From Pseudarthrobacter siccitolerans (GTDB taxonomy: Bacteria > Actinomycetota > Actinomycetes > Actinomycetales > Micrococcaceae): a stretch of DNA of 64,000 nucleotides. Shown one piece after another: positions 33,057 to 41,879 of the stretch; the stretch's first letter is position 1, and the number at the start of each line of letters is the position of its first letter. Location: the NCBI RefSeq assembly GCF_030823375.1, contig NZ_JAUSXB010000001.1:2232001-2296000 (forward strand), given 5' to 3'. The notes below the pieces were generated by a model. The model worked only from the letters and a program-made list of their open reading frames with translations, did no database searches and was not told the DNA's origin. The translations under genes were made by a program, and so were the position numbers.

Positions 33057-34055
33057 ATGGCGCGAGCGACAGTCCAGGACGTCGCTAAAACAGCCGGAGT
33101 GTCTGTAGGCACTGTGTCTCGCGTCCTGAACGGAAGTCCGGCCGTCAGCAAGGCGAGCAAGGAAAAGGTCACAGCCGCCATCCTCCAGCTCAACTACCGG
33201 CCCCTCGCCTCCGCCCGTGACCTGCGCCGGGACCGGACCATGCGCATACTGGCCCTGGCCAAAAACCTGAACTCACCCGTGATCAGTGAAGTTTTCCGTG
33301 GTGTCGGAGACGCTGCGGCAGTGTCGGGATATGTCAGCCTCATCGCACCAACCGCTGGGGACCTGGAACGGGAACAGCAGTTGGTGGACATGCTGCGCAA
33401 CGGGTCGGTGGACGGGCTGATCATGTTTTCGCCCACGATGCCGGATGAGGATATGGAAGAAATGGCCGAGCAGCTATGCGTTGTCCAAGTGTGTGAGATC
33501 GCTGATTCCGAGGCAGCATTCGGCGTCTCCATTGACGACCGGAAGGCCGCCTTCGACATTACGCAGCACCTGATTGAAACGGGCGGCCGGCGCTTGGCGA
33601 TGATTGGCAACAGGGCGGCCCGCTCCGGTCGACTGCGCGAGGAAGGCTTTCGCCAGGCTGCCGCCGAAGCTGGCTTGTCGCCGGACCAGATGCTGTTCGT
33701 CGAAGGTGAGTTCGACTTCCATACAGGGCGCCGCCTCACCAGGAAGCTGCTCGCGGCGGATCCCCTTCCTGACGCCGTTTTCTGCGGCAGTGATACCGTC
33801 GCCGCAGGCTGCGTCCGGGAAATTACGGACGCAGGAATGCGGGTGCCCGAGGACATAGCCGTGGCGGGTTTTGACGACTCAATACAGGCCGAAATGTGTG
33901 TGCCGGAACTGACCACGATCAGGCAGCCGGCCTATGACATGGGCCGCGTAGCATTCGGCGAGCTCTTGGCGCGGATGACCGTGCCTGCGGTTCACCGCCG
34001 TGGCCGGATCTTCCTTCCCCACGATCTTGTAGTGCGGGACTCGACAAGGAACTAG
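33057..34055 (+). CDS. LacI family transcriptional regulator
   Basis: A 332-residue repressor. The N-terminal helix-turn-helix and hinge are TVQDVAKTAGVSVGTVSRVL and NYRPLASARDLRR, followed by a periplasmic-binding-protein-like domain (VDGLIMFSPTMPDEDMEEMA, GFDDSIQAEMCVPELTTIRQ) that binds a sugar. The open frame starts at 32997; ATG 33057 follows AAAGGA and starts the conserved region. Downstream lies an ABC sugar locus whose promoter carries two identical 14-bp palindromes of LacI type, so it very likely represses that operon and is relieved by its sugar or derivative. Confidence 0.92.
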   Translation: MARATVQDVAKTAGVSVGTVSRVLNGSPAVSKASKEKVTAAILQLNYRPLASARDLRRDRTMRILALAKNLNSPVISEVFRGVGDAAAVSGYVSLIAPTAGDLEREQQLVDMLRNGSVDGLIMFSPTMPDEDMEEMAEQLCVVQVCEIADSEAAFGVSIDDRKAAFDITQHLIETGGRRLAMIGNRAARSGRLREEGFRQAAAEAGLSPDQMLFVEGEFDFHTGRRLTRKLLAADPLPDAVFCGSDTVAAGCVREITDAGMRVPEDIAVAGFDDSIQAEMCVPELTTIRQPAYDMGRVAFGELLARMTVPAVHRRGRIFLPHDLVVRDSTRN

Positions 34056-34063
34056 GACAAGGG

Positions 34064-34092
34064 TTGACAGCCGCACGTGGCGCCTGTCACAC
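34064..34092 (+). promoter_or_regulatory. promoter of the ABC sugar operon
   Basis: TTGACA (34064-34069), a perfect -35 box, is followed after 17 bases by a weak -10 (TCACAC, 34087-34092). The first LacI-type palindrome begins 6 bases further on, at the expected transcription start. Confidence 0.5.
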
Positions 34093-34097
34093 TTCTT

Positions 34098-34111
34098 TGG
34101 AATCGATTCCA
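34098..34111. promoter_or_regulatory. LacI-type operator 1
   Basis: TGGAATCGATTCCA is a perfect 14-bp palindrome with the central CG typical of LacI-family operators. It is placed right after the -10 box of the sugar operon promoter. Confidence 0.8.
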
Positions 34112-34141
34112 CGCACCTTGTGGGAGTATCCGTCCAGACTT

Positions 34142-34155
34142 TGGAATCGATTCCA
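34142..34155. promoter_or_regulatory. LacI-type operator 2
   Basis: An identical copy of TGGAATCGATTCCA, 44 bases (about four helical turns) after the first, in the leader of the binding-protein gene. The repeat allows cooperative or looped binding of the LacI regulator encoded just upstream. Confidence 0.8.
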
Positions 34156-34191
34156 TCTTCAACAGAAGCCAGCCCGGCAAAGGAGCCATTT

Positions 34192-35544
34192 GTGGACTTG
34201 ATTCGACTTTCTTCTCCCGTCCAGGAAGACACAGGACCGTCAAAGCCGGTGATGCGGAAGAGCGCTTCCCGCCGGCACGCGCGCCTCACCGCTTCGGCCG
34301 TTGCGGCTATGGCTGCCGGCTTGCTGATCACCGGGTGCGGTGGCGGCGCGGCCACGCAGGGCGCGGACAACGCGGCCGCTGCCGATCCGGCCTCGGCGGC
34401 TGGCGCCACCGGAAGCATCAACATCTGCGGCGGCAAGGACGCCTCCGGCATCTATAAGGGCACAGCGGAAGCCTTCACCACCGCGAACGGCAAGGTCACC
34501 GCCAAGTACACCGAGATCGGAGCGACCACCGACGAGGCCCGGACCCAGGCCGTACAGCGGCTTGAAGGCAAGTCCACCGAATGCGATATCTTCGTCGCGG
34601 ATGTCATCTGGACCTCCGAGTTCGCCTCCCAGGGCTGGCTTCTGGACCAGACCAAGCTGGTCGAAGCGAACAAGGACCGCCTCATCCCCTCCACAGTGGA
34701 GACCGCCAAATACGAGGACAAGTACTGGGCTTCCCCGTTTTTCACCAACGCAGGACTCGTTTACTACCAGAAGGACAAGGTGGCAAAGCCCGAGACCTGG
34801 CAGCAGCTCTACGCTGAGGCAGCCAAGGCCCCGGGCAACAGTTTTGTCTACCAGGGCAAGCAGTATGAGGGCCTCACCGTCAACTTCCTGGAGATGCTCT
34901 ACAGCGCCGGAGGAGAGGTGTTGGACGACAAGGGCGAGGTCAAAATCGACTCGGCGGAAACCCGGGAGGTACTCGACTTCATGACCAAGGGCCTCAAGGA
35001 TGGCTCCGCGGACCGTGCGGTGCTGACCTACAACGAGGATCCGGCCCGGTTGGCCTACGAGTCCGGCAACTTTGGCTACCAGCGCAACTGGCCGCACGTC
35101 TACCGCCTGCTCAACGCCACCCCGCTGGCCGGCACTTTCGGTGTAGCTCCACTTCCGGCCTGGGAAGGCGGCAAGGCCTCCGGTGTCCTGGGGGGCTGGA
35201 ACCTGGCGATCTCGGCCCATTCCACCAACCCGGCCGGAGCTGTGGCGTTCATCGACTTCGCCACCACCCCGGACTGGCAGAAGCACGTGGCCATGGACTT
35301 CTCGCAGGCCCCGGTCAACGAAGCCGCCTATTCCGATGTTGCTGTCCTGGCGAAGATGCCGTTCGCCACCGAACTGCTCGCCTCAGTCAAAGGTGCCAAG
35401 CCGCGCCCGATCTCCCCGGTTTACCCGCAGATTTCCCAGGCCATCTACAAAAATGTGTATGCCGTCCTCTCCGGCACCGCCTCTTCCGAGGACGCCGTAA
35501 AGGCGATGGCCCAAGAGATCACCACCGCAAAGGCGAGCTTCTGA
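34192..35544 (+). CDS. ABC transporter sugar-binding lipoprotein
   Basis: An extracellular solute-binding protein of 450 residues (family 1, COG1653). The lipobox GLLITGC is followed by a mature domain beginning SINICGGKDASGIYKGTAEA; QRLEGKSTECDIFVADVIWT, WLLDQTKLVE and GGWNLAISAHSTNPAGAVAF match trehalose/maltose-type binding proteins. The GTG at 34192 has an excellent AAAGGAG 6 bases upstream but leaves about 25 hydrophilic residues before MRKSASRRHAR; the ATG at 34252 would give a more usual signal peptide without a good ribosome binding site. It starts the operon and is followed directly by two permeases. The sugar is inferred to be a disaccharide such as trehalose. Confidence 0.88.
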   Translation: MDLIRLSSPVQEDTGPSKPVMRKSASRRHARLTASAVAAMAAGLLITGCGGGAATQGADNAAAADPASAAGATGSINICGGKDASGIYKGTAEAFTTANGKVTAKYTEIGATTDEARTQAVQRLEGKSTECDIFVADVIWTSEFASQGWLLDQTKLVEANKDRLIPSTVETAKYEDKYWASPFFTNAGLVYYQKDKVAKPETWQQLYAEAAKAPGNSFVYQGKQYEGLTVNFLEMLYSAGGEVLDDKGEVKIDSAETREVLDFMTKGLKDGSADRAVLTYNEDPARLAYESGNFGYQRNWPHVYRLLNATPLAGTFGVAPLPAWEGGKASGVLGGWNLAISAHSTNPAGAVAFIDFATTPDWQKHVAMDFSQAPVNEAAYSDVAVLAKMPFATELLASVKGAKPRPISPVYPQISQAIYKNVYAVLSGTASSEDAVKAMAQEITTAKASF

Positions 35545-35546
35545 CC

Positions 35547-36503
35547 ATGGCAACCAGGTCCCTTGCCGCCAGCCGTGGGGTGAACAGCCGTGGGGAGAAC
35601 AGCCGCGACCGGGCGGAACGGCGGCTTGCGTTCCGGATGACTGCTCCGGCCCTGGTCCTCATGGCGTTGGTGGCGGCGGTGCCCATCGGCTATGCGCTCT
35701 GGCTGTCCCTGAACCAGTACAGCGTCCGCACTGCCGGTCTATCCCGCTTCGTCGGCCTGGAAAACTACATCACGGCCCTCAGCGGACCGCACTGGTGGGC
35801 CGCCTTCGGCCAGACCTTCCTCTTCGCAGGACTTTCGGTCTCGCTCGAGCTGGTGCTCGGCACGGCCATGGCATTGCTGCTCAACCTCGCCTTCAAGGGC
35901 CGCGCACTCTTGCGGACCGTGGTCCTGCTGCCCTACGCGGTGGTGACCGTGGTCAGCGCCATCACCTGGGAAACAATGTTCCAGCCCAACCTGGGCCTGG
36001 TCACCAACGTGCTATCGACCCTGGGCCTGCCCGGCGGGGACGTGGTCTGGCTCGGCGAGCACGGTTACGCGATGGCCGTGATTGTGCTTGCCGACGTCTG
36101 GAAAACGACGCCGTTCGCTGCCCTGATCATCCTGGCCGGCCTGCAGGTCATCTCCGCAGAGACCTACGAGGCGGCCGAACTCGACGGCGCCAACAAGTGG
36201 CAGGCCTTCCTCAACATCACCCTGCCGCTGCTCCGTCCTGCGATCGTTCTCGCAGCGATCTTCCGCAGCATGGATGCCCTGCGCGTCTTCGACCTTCCGT
36301 TTGTGCTCACCCGAGGTGCCAACGGGACCGAGTCCATGTCCATGCTGGCGTACACCCAGCTGCGCGAAAACCGCCTGGTGGGCGAAGGATCGGCGCTGTC
36401 CATCCTGACCTTCCTCACCGTCATGGCCGTGTCGGTTGTCTACATCCGCTTCGCCGGCGGCAACATCCGCGAAGTCGCCAAGGAGGAACAATTAGCACAC
36501 TGA
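35547..36503 (+). CDS. ABC sugar transporter permease, MalF type
   Basis: A 318-residue membrane protein of the CUT1 sugar importer class with six membrane segments. The EAA loop, which contacts the ATPase, is clear: TYEAAELDGANKWQAFLNIT leading to LPLLRP. The first span is ALVLMALVAAVPIGYALWLS. The ATG is 2 bases after the stop of the binding protein. It pairs with the next permease to form the channel; no ATPase gene is present in the locus, so a shared one such as MsiK is expected to power it. Confidence 0.92.
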   Translation: MATRSLAASRGVNSRGENSRDRAERRLAFRMTAPALVLMALVAAVPIGYALWLSLNQYSVRTAGLSRFVGLENYITALSGPHWWAAFGQTFLFAGLSVSLELVLGTAMALLLNLAFKGRALLRTVVLLPYAVVTVVSAITWETMFQPNLGLVTNVLSTLGLPGGDVVWLGEHGYAMAVIVLADVWKTTPFAALIILAGLQVISAETYEAAELDGANKWQAFLNITLPLLRPAIVLAAIFRSMDALRVFDLPFVLTRGANGTESMSMLAYTQLRENRLVGEGSALSILTFLTVMAVSVVYIRFAGGNIREVAKEEQLAH

Positions 36504-37390
36504 CTGCACAGCGCACGACGGCGGCACCCGCCGCCCCCGGCAGGGCACCGAAGCGGAGGCTCCGCGGCGAGGAGAAGCTCCACCCGCTCGTCTGGGTCTT
36601 CGTCATTGCCGTCATGTGCTTCTCGCTCATACCGTTCTACTGGCTGGTCAACACCTCCCTCAAGAAGGGCGTGAGCCTGTCCAAGGGCGAACTCTTTCCG
36701 AGCCAGCCCACCTTGGAGAACTACCTCCTGGTGTTCCAGAACCCCGAGTTCCTCCTGGCCCTGCGCAACTCAGTGATCATCGCCGTCGTCACCACAACGG
36801 TGGCACTGGTGTTCGCTTCCTTCGCCGCCTACGCCCTGGCCAGGCTCAAGATGCGCCGCAAAGCCTTGATCCTGACCCTGATCCTGTCGGTTACCACCTT
36901 CCCCGCCATCGCGATCGCCGCCCCGATGTTCTCGATCTGGCGTGAAATCGGCCTCTACGACACGCTTCTGGGCCTCATCATCCCCAAGCTGACTTTCGCG
37001 TTGCCCCTGGCGATTTACACACTGACGTCCTTCTTCCGGGAGATCCCGCGTGAACTCGAGGAATCGGCGTACATGGACGGGGCCACACCCTTCACCGCGT
37101 TTCGCAAAGTCATCCTGCCGCTGGCAGTTCCGGGCCTTGCCACAACGGCGATCCTCGTGTTCATCTCGGTGTGGAACGAATTCCTGCTTGCCGTCACCCT
37201 CACCACCTCGCCGGAGGCCCGTCCGGTCCCGGTTGCGATTGCGTTTTTCAGCGGAACCAGCGAGTTTGACCAGCCACTGGGCACCATCAGTGCCGCGTCC
37301 GTGATCATCACGGTCCCGCTCGTCATCCTCGTACTCGTTTGCCAGAAGCGCATCGTTTCCGGCATGACCGCCGGCGCCGTCAAGGGCTAA
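36491..37390 (+). CDS. ABC sugar transporter permease, MalG type, apparent AUU start
   Basis: A permease of about 299 residues with six spans (first at HPLVWVFVIAVMCFSLIPFY) and the EAA loop PRELEESAYMDGATPFTAFR. The reading frame is open for 700 bases upstream, but that part is the MalF gene in another frame. No ATG, GTG or TTG lies in frame between that overlap and the first membrane span; the only placement consistent with the strong AGGAGGA (36481-36487) is the ATT at 36491, giving I/M-STLTAQRTT. A CTG at 36500 is a weaker option. It overlaps the MalF gene by 13 bases and is therefore coupled to it. Function: second half of the sugar channel. Confidence 0.88.
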   Translation: MSTLTAQRTTAAPAAPGRAPKRRLRGEEKLHPLVWVFVIAVMCFSLIPFYWLVNTSLKKGVSLSKGELFPSQPTLENYLLVFQNPEFLLALRNSVIIAVVTTTVALVFASFAAYALARLKMRRKALILTLILSVTTFPAIAIAAPMFSIWREIGLYDTLLGLIIPKLTFALPLAIYTLTSFFREIPRELEESAYMDGATPFTAFRKVILPLAVPGLATTAILVFISVWNEFLLAVTLTTSPEARPVPVAIAFFSGTSEFDQPLGTISAASVIITVPLVILVLVCQKRIVSGMTAGAVKG

Positions 37391-37436
37391 AACCTCAACA
37401 ATCAGTCCCAAGCACCACAAGAAAAGGAAAATATCC

Positions 37437-38570
37437 GTGAGCAACGACCAGTCCCCCAGCCAGCAGGCTTCTGCCCTGGAAGAACCACAAGCCGAAGAAC
37501 TGAGGGTAGGCGTCGTCGGCATTGGCTGGGCGGGCCAGCAGCACCTGAAGGCCTACGACTCGCTGGAAGGCGTCCGCATCGTGTCGCTGGCGGGGATGGA
37601 GCAGGAGCTCCGCGACTCGCTGCAGGCAGAATACTCGATCCCGAACGCGTTCGCCGGCTGGGAAGAGATGCTGGAACACGGTGGCCTGGATGCGATCAGC
37701 GTGGCAGTGCCTACCTTCCTGCACGCGCCCATCGCCGTTGCCGCCCTGGAACGGGGAATCCACGTGCTGAGCGAGAAGCCCATCGCGCGCAACGCCGTCG
37801 AAGGCCAGGCCATGGTGGACGCCGCACGCAAGGCCGGCCGCGTCCTGGACATCGCCTTCAACCACCGCCGCCGCGGCGACATCAAGGCGCTCAAGGAAGT
37901 GATCGACGGCGGCGGCGTGGGCCGCCCGTACTACGCCAAGGCGTCATGGCTGCGGCGCTCCGGCATCCCCATGCTGGGGAGCTGGTTCACCAATCCCGAG
38001 CTCGCAGGGGGCGGGCCCCTTGCCGACATTGGCGTTCACGCCCTCGACTATGCCCTGCACCTCCTGGGCGAACCGAAGGTGGTTGCCGTATCCGCAACCA
38101 CCCATTCAGAGCTGGGCCCGCGGGGCCGCGGCGGAAACGACCGATATACCGCGATGGCCACCAGCCACGCGTTCGAGGTGGAAGACTTCGCCTCCGCGTT
38201 CCTGCGGCTGGAGGGCGGCGCCACGCTGCTGATAGAGGCAGGCTGGGCCAGCTACCGGGAGACGGATGACCTGCTGGACTTCACGGTCTACGGGACCGAC
38301 GGCGGAGCGGAGCTCAAGGTACAGGGGGCACCGTTCGCCCCGGTGGGAAAGCTCAAGGTGTTCACCGAAAAGGACGGCGAGAACGCCGACTACGTGCCTT
38401 CCGCGCTGCCGGGCCGCGCCCACGATGCCGTGATTGAAGACTTCGTGACGGCCGTTCGCGGCGGTACGGAAGTATGGGGTGAACATGATGGATCCTTGGC
38501 GCTCTACCGCGCCCAAATCATCGATGCGTGCTACCAGTCGGCACGCGAGCAGAGGGAGGTTCGTCTCTAA
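37437..38570 (+). CDS. Gfo/Idh/MocA family oxidoreductase (ThuB-like)
   Basis: A 377-residue NAD(P)-dependent dehydrogenase acting on sugars or their keto derivatives. The Rossmann motif VGVVGIGWAGQQHLKAY is near residue 25; the catalytic EKP motif lies in HVLSEKPIARNAVEGQ and GGGPLADIGVHALDYALHLL carries the conserved Asp/His. Start is GTG with AAAAGGAAA upstream, 46 bases past the permease. It is followed by a ThuA-domain gene with overlapping TAATG. In rhizobia the pair ThuA-ThuB converts trehalose through 3-ketotrehalose, which suggests the same here, though other 3-keto-sugars are possible. Confidence 0.9.
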   Translation: MSNDQSPSQQASALEEPQAEELRVGVVGIGWAGQQHLKAYDSLEGVRIVSLAGMEQELRDSLQAEYSIPNAFAGWEEMLEHGGLDAISVAVPTFLHAPIAVAALERGIHVLSEKPIARNAVEGQAMVDAARKAGRVLDIAFNHRRRGDIKALKEVIDGGGVGRPYYAKASWLRRSGIPMLGSWFTNPELAGGGPLADIGVHALDYALHLLGEPKVVAVSATTHSELGPRGRGGNDRYTAMATSHAFEVEDFASAFLRLEGGATLLIEAGWASYRETDDLLDFTVYGTDGGAELKVQGAPFAPVGKLKVFTEKDGENADYVPSALPGRAHDAVIEDFVTAVRGGTEVWGEHDGSLALYRAQIIDACYQSAREQREVRL

Positions 38571-39319
38571 TGAACGACAAGCTGAAAATCCGGGTCTGGA
38601 ACGAGGGTGTCCACGAGGCACTCAACGAGCCGTCTCACATCGGGGAAATCTACCCGAACGGGATCCACGGTGCCATCGCAGCCGGGCTGCGCTCCTACTA
38701 CCCTGACGCCGAGATCACGACGGCAGTCCTGGCCACGGACGATGAACACGGCCTCGACGAGGAGATCCTTGCCGAGACCGATGTCCTGCTTTGGTGGGGA
38801 CACATGGCCCATCACGAGGTGAGCGACGCCGTCGTCGAACGCGTCCACCGGCACGTCCTCGGCGGCATGGGATTGATCGTGCTCCACTCGGGGCACTTCG
38901 CCAAGGTGTTCACCAAGCTGCTGGGCACCAGCTGCTCCCTGGCCTGGCGGAACGACGGCGAGCGGGAGCTGGTGTGGACCGTCAAGCCCTCCCACCCCAT
39001 CGCCGAAGGCGTGGACAGCCCGATCGTTATCCCCGAGCAGGAGATGTACGGCGAGCTGTTCGACATCCCGGACCCGGACGACCTGATTTTCATCAGCTCC
39101 TTCGCCGGCGGCGAGGTGTTCCGCTCCGGCGTCACCTTCACCCGCGGGAAAGGCCGCATCTTCTACTTCAGCCCGGGCGACCAGGAATACCCGGTCTACC
39201 ACCACCCGCAGATCCAGCGGGTCCTGGCCAACGGCGTGAAGTGGGCGGCCCAGCCGGAGCTCCATCGTGCGGCCCCGGAAGTCAGCAACCCGGCCCGGGA
39301 CTGGTTCGGCCAGGGGTAA
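38570..39319 (+). CDS. ThuA domain-containing protein (trehalose utilisation family)
   Basis: A 249-residue protein with the ThuA fold (class I glutamine-amidotransferase-like). Key stretches are IRVWNEGVHEALNEPSHIGE, LAETDVLLWWGHMAHHEVSD, GGMGLIVLHSGHFAKVFTKL, and GRIFYFSPGDQEYPVYHHP. The ATG overlaps the stop of the oxidoreductase gene (TAATG), so the two are translationally coupled. In the rhizobial thu locus ThuA and ThuB act together on keto-trehalose; recent work on related operons gives ThuA-like proteins roles in 3-keto-glycoside handling. It is the last gene of the operon. Confidence 0.9.
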   Translation: MNDKLKIRVWNEGVHEALNEPSHIGEIYPNGIHGAIAAGLRSYYPDAEITTAVLATDDEHGLDEEILAETDVLLWWGHMAHHEVSDAVVERVHRHVLGGMGLIVLHSGHFAKVFTKLLGTSCSLAWRNDGERELVWTVKPSHPIAEGVDSPIVIPEQEMYGELFDIPDPDDLIFISSFAGGEVFRSGVTFTRGKGRIFYFSPGDQEYPVYHHPQIQRVLANGVKWAAQPELHRAAPEVSNPARDWFGQG

Positions 39320-39324
39320 GCAGA

Positions 39325-39774
39325 TCAGGTGCATTGGCTGCGGCTGCGGCTCCCCCGGCGCAGCCGCGCCACCAGTGTGGCGGCGAGCAACGCCGTCGCC
39401 AGTTCCAGTCCGATGACCAGCAGCAGCTGGGCGGCGCCCGCCCGCGCAGCGTACGACGCCGGCCCTCCGCCATGCGTGTGTCCGGCACCTCCGGTGCCGA
39501 GCAGCAATGCGACATGCAGTGCGACCATGGCCAACGCCACAAGAGTCACGTGATGCAGCGCGCCGATGCGGCTGTGGCGCCACACATGAACCGTGCACGG
39601 CACGCAGACGGCGGCCAAGGCAATCATGAGGAGGCCCAGCCAAGCGCCATGGTGGCCCGCTACTGCCACCCAGAGGTGCGTCGCGCAGGAAGCAGCGGTG
39701 ACCACGGCGCAGGCCCGGGGATGCACGACGGGACCGCGGGTGCGGACCCGTCCTGCCGTCGTCGGCCTTTCCAT
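39325..39774 (-). CDS. His-rich membrane protein next to copper amine oxidase
   Basis: A 149-residue protein with four hydrophobic segments (around CAVVTAASCATHLWVAVAG, GLLMIALAAVCVPCTVHVW, VTLVALAMVALHVALLLG and LLLVIGLELATALLAATLV). It is rich in His (about ten) with an HTHGGG loop and a CVPC pair. I do not recognise the family with certainty; DUF5134-like membrane proteins are similar in layout. The ATG lies 16 bases after the stop of the amine oxidase on the same strand, so both are probably co-transcribed. Metal-binding residues and this position make a role in copper supply to the oxidase possible but unproven. The stop is convergent with the ThuA gene, 5 bases away. Confidence 0.62.
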   Translation of the reverse strand: MERPTTAGRVRTRGPVVHPRACAVVTAASCATHLWVAVAGHHGAWLGLLMIALAAVCVPCTVHVWRHSRIGALHHVTLVALAMVALHVALLLGTGGAGHTHGGGPASYAARAGAAQLLLVIGLELATALLAATLVARLRRGSRSRSQCT

Positions 39775-39790
39775 CTTGTCGTGGACGGGG

Positions 39791-41755
39791 CTAGTGGCAG
39801 GAGCCACCGGTGGTTCCCTCGCTGTGGCAGGAGGATACCTGCTGGTTCGGGTTGGCGGGGACGTCCAGCACCGGGCTGCGGTCAAAGAAGCCCTCGGGGC
39901 GGAGCTTGAAGCCCACGGTGTCCACGGGCATGATGGGCCAGTCCTCCATCCGCGGGAAGTGGGTCAGCCCAAAGGTGTGCCACACCACGATGTCCTGGCC
40001 GTCGAGTTCCCGGTCCTCCGCCACAAAGGCGGGCAGGCCGGCTCCGCCGGAGTGCTGGTTGACGAAGTCGCCCGTGGGGTACCGCTCGTCCTCCGCGTAG
40101 CGGGTCACCCACAGGTCCTTGGTGGCGAAGGCTGCCCGCTTGGCGATCGAGGATCCCGGGTCAGCGAGCAGGGTGGGCTGGTTTTCAGAGTGGAGTTTGT
40201 AGCCCACCGGCTCTCCCAGCCGGTTCCGGGACTCCGGGTTGGAGATGATCCACGTCCGGCCGCTGCGGGCATCGGCCTCTCGGACACCCTCCGATTCGCT
40301 GGCGAGGAGAGTGCGCCTGCGGGAGAAGGCATTGCCGCGTTCGTTGCCCGGGCCCATCGCCTGGCGGACCACGTCCTCCTCCTCCACCCGGTTCGTGAAA
40401 CCGTCAACGGCCATGTCCAGCCGGGCGCTGAAGAGGTGCTGGTGGAAGGGTGCGCCCAGTCCCGGGGCGAGCTGGGAAATGTTGTCCGAGCCGCCCTCCG
40501 GGAACGCGGAGGTGAAGACCACGCCGGTGGCCTTGGCCTCGAACTCGATGGTGCCGTCCAGGTACAGGTACCAGTAGAAGCCGTAATCGTAGTTGCCGAT
40601 GGTGGTGAAGAAGGAGATCACCAGGCGGCGGTTCCGGCGGGTGTAGTTGATCCCGGTCCAGAGGTCCGAGTGCTTGGAGAGGACGCCCCAGTCCTCCTCA
40701 TGCATGCAGATGCCGTTGCGGATCTCGCGCGGATTGCCGAAGGCGTCCGAGATGACGGGGCTGAGGTAGGTGATGTCGCCCAGGCAGTCGCAGCCGAGCT
40801 CCAGGGAGTTGGCGTACTGGCCCACCAGGTATTCGCCGGTGTCGAAGTAGTTCTGCCACGACCGGATCGGTGACGGGTCGCCGTACGGGACCACCATCTC
40901 GGCGATGGAAGCACGGTTGATGATGGGCCGCAGCCGGCCGCCGTCACGGAAGCCCAGGTTGTGCAGGACCACTCCTTCGCGGACGTCGAAGCCCACGTCC
41001 ACGCTCCACTTTTCCCACTCCACATGGTTTCCGCCGATGACGGTGAAGCTGGGGCCTTCTGGCTGCGTGATGCTGATGGGCTTCTGGGTGGTCCGCAGGG
41101 GGCCGGTCAACTCCGGGTCCGTGTAGTTGCCATGGTCAGCCGGGATGGGCATAACCCCGAGGTCGATGACCTGCATGACTTCCTTGTTCACCACGTCCAC
41201 GTAGGCCAGCAGTCCGTCCACGGGATGTGCCCAGGCGCTGTCCGCCGGGAAGTCCTGGACGAAAGCCAGGCCCCGGAGGATCCGGCGCCCCTTCTCCTCC
41301 GCGTACTCGAATACGCCGGCGGACAGCGGCGCCACGCGGACGCCAGCGACGTCCAGGCCGCGGGCAGCAAGGGCGTCCAGCCAGCGCTGGTCAGCGGCCA
41401 GCAGCGACTCCACCAGTTCGAACTCCTCCTCGAGAACGGGAAGTTCACCGGTCACGGCGGTATCGAGCACGACGGCGGATTCCACCTTCTGGTGCGTCAG
41501 GGAGACGATGACATCGCTTGGCGCAGCCCCGGAGACGTCGTGGATAAAGATCCGGAAGCGCCGATCCTCCGCCTGGTCGGCGCCGCCTTCGGCTCCGGGC
41601 CGGCCGCCCCGGACCGGATCCAGGAGTCCCAGGTACGCAATGCGGTGCTGCGCCCCAAGGAGGTCCTCCGACTGCAGGACGGACCGTATCTCCAGGATCT
41701 CCGGGGCGGTGGCGAGGCCGAATGTTGATGCGGTGTCAACGGGTGCAAGCGTCAT
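39791..41755 (-). CDS. tynA: copper/topaquinone-containing primary amine oxidase
   Basis: A 654-residue enzyme that converts primary amines with O2 to aldehydes, ammonia and H2O2. The residue set matches Arthrobacter globiformis phenethylamine oxidase with a constant offset of 7: topaquinone precursor Tyr389 in GNYDYGF, copper ligands His438 and His440 (FHQHLF) and His599 (GLTHFPR), catalytic base Asp305 and gate Tyr303 (QNYFDTGEY). The C-terminal tail ends with two Cys-His pairs (SSCHSE, GSCH). ATG 41755 with AAAGG is preferred over the TTG two codons upstream. A TetR gene is divergent. Likely substrates are phenethylamine, tyramine or dopamine. Confidence 0.95.
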   Translation of the reverse strand: MTLAPVDTASTFGLATAPEILEIRSVLQSEDLLGAQHRIAYLGLLDPVRGGRPGAEGGADQAEDRRFRIFIHDVSGAAPSDVIVSLTHQKVESAVVLDTAVTGELPVLEEEFELVESLLAADQRWLDALAARGLDVAGVRVAPLSAGVFEYAEEKGRRILRGLAFVQDFPADSAWAHPVDGLLAYVDVVNKEVMQVIDLGVMPIPADHGNYTDPELTGPLRTTQKPISITQPEGPSFTVIGGNHVEWEKWSVDVGFDVREGVVLHNLGFRDGGRLRPIINRASIAEMVVPYGDPSPIRSWQNYFDTGEYLVGQYANSLELGCDCLGDITYLSPVISDAFGNPREIRNGICMHEEDWGVLSKHSDLWTGINYTRRNRRLVISFFTTIGNYDYGFYWYLYLDGTIEFEAKATGVVFTSAFPEGGSDNISQLAPGLGAPFHQHLFSARLDMAVDGFTNRVEEEDVVRQAMGPGNERGNAFSRRRTLLASESEGVREADARSGRTWIISNPESRNRLGEPVGYKLHSENQPTLLADPGSSIAKRAAFATKDLWVTRYAEDERYPTGDFVNQHSGGAGLPAFVAEDRELDGQDIVVWHTFGLTHFPRMEDWPIMPVDTVGFKLRPEGFFDRSPVLDVPANPNQQVSSCHSEGTTGGSCH

Positions 41756-41794
41756 GGTCAAGCCTTTGATCGGACCCCTGGTGGGTCGGTCGGT

Positions 41795-41820
41795 TTATTT
41801 TCTATAGTTGTAGAGAATAA
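41795..41820. promoter_or_regulatory. TetR-type operator between amine oxidase and regulator
   Basis: TTATTTTCTA (41795-41804) and TAGAGAATAA (41811-41820) form an inverted repeat with one G:T mismatch and a 6-base centre, AT-rich in a GC-rich region. It lies midway between the two divergent genes and is the likely binding site of the TetR regulator. Confidence 0.65.
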
Positions 41821-41879
41821 GCTGTACGTAAGATGGGCCACAAGGGTTTGGGCGAAAATATTTCCGGGGAGCAGCTGCG

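Noticed and set aside
35795..36490. Upstream extension of the second permease frame
   Set aside because: It overlaps the first permease in another frame and reads as Arg/Pro/His-rich shadow sequence.
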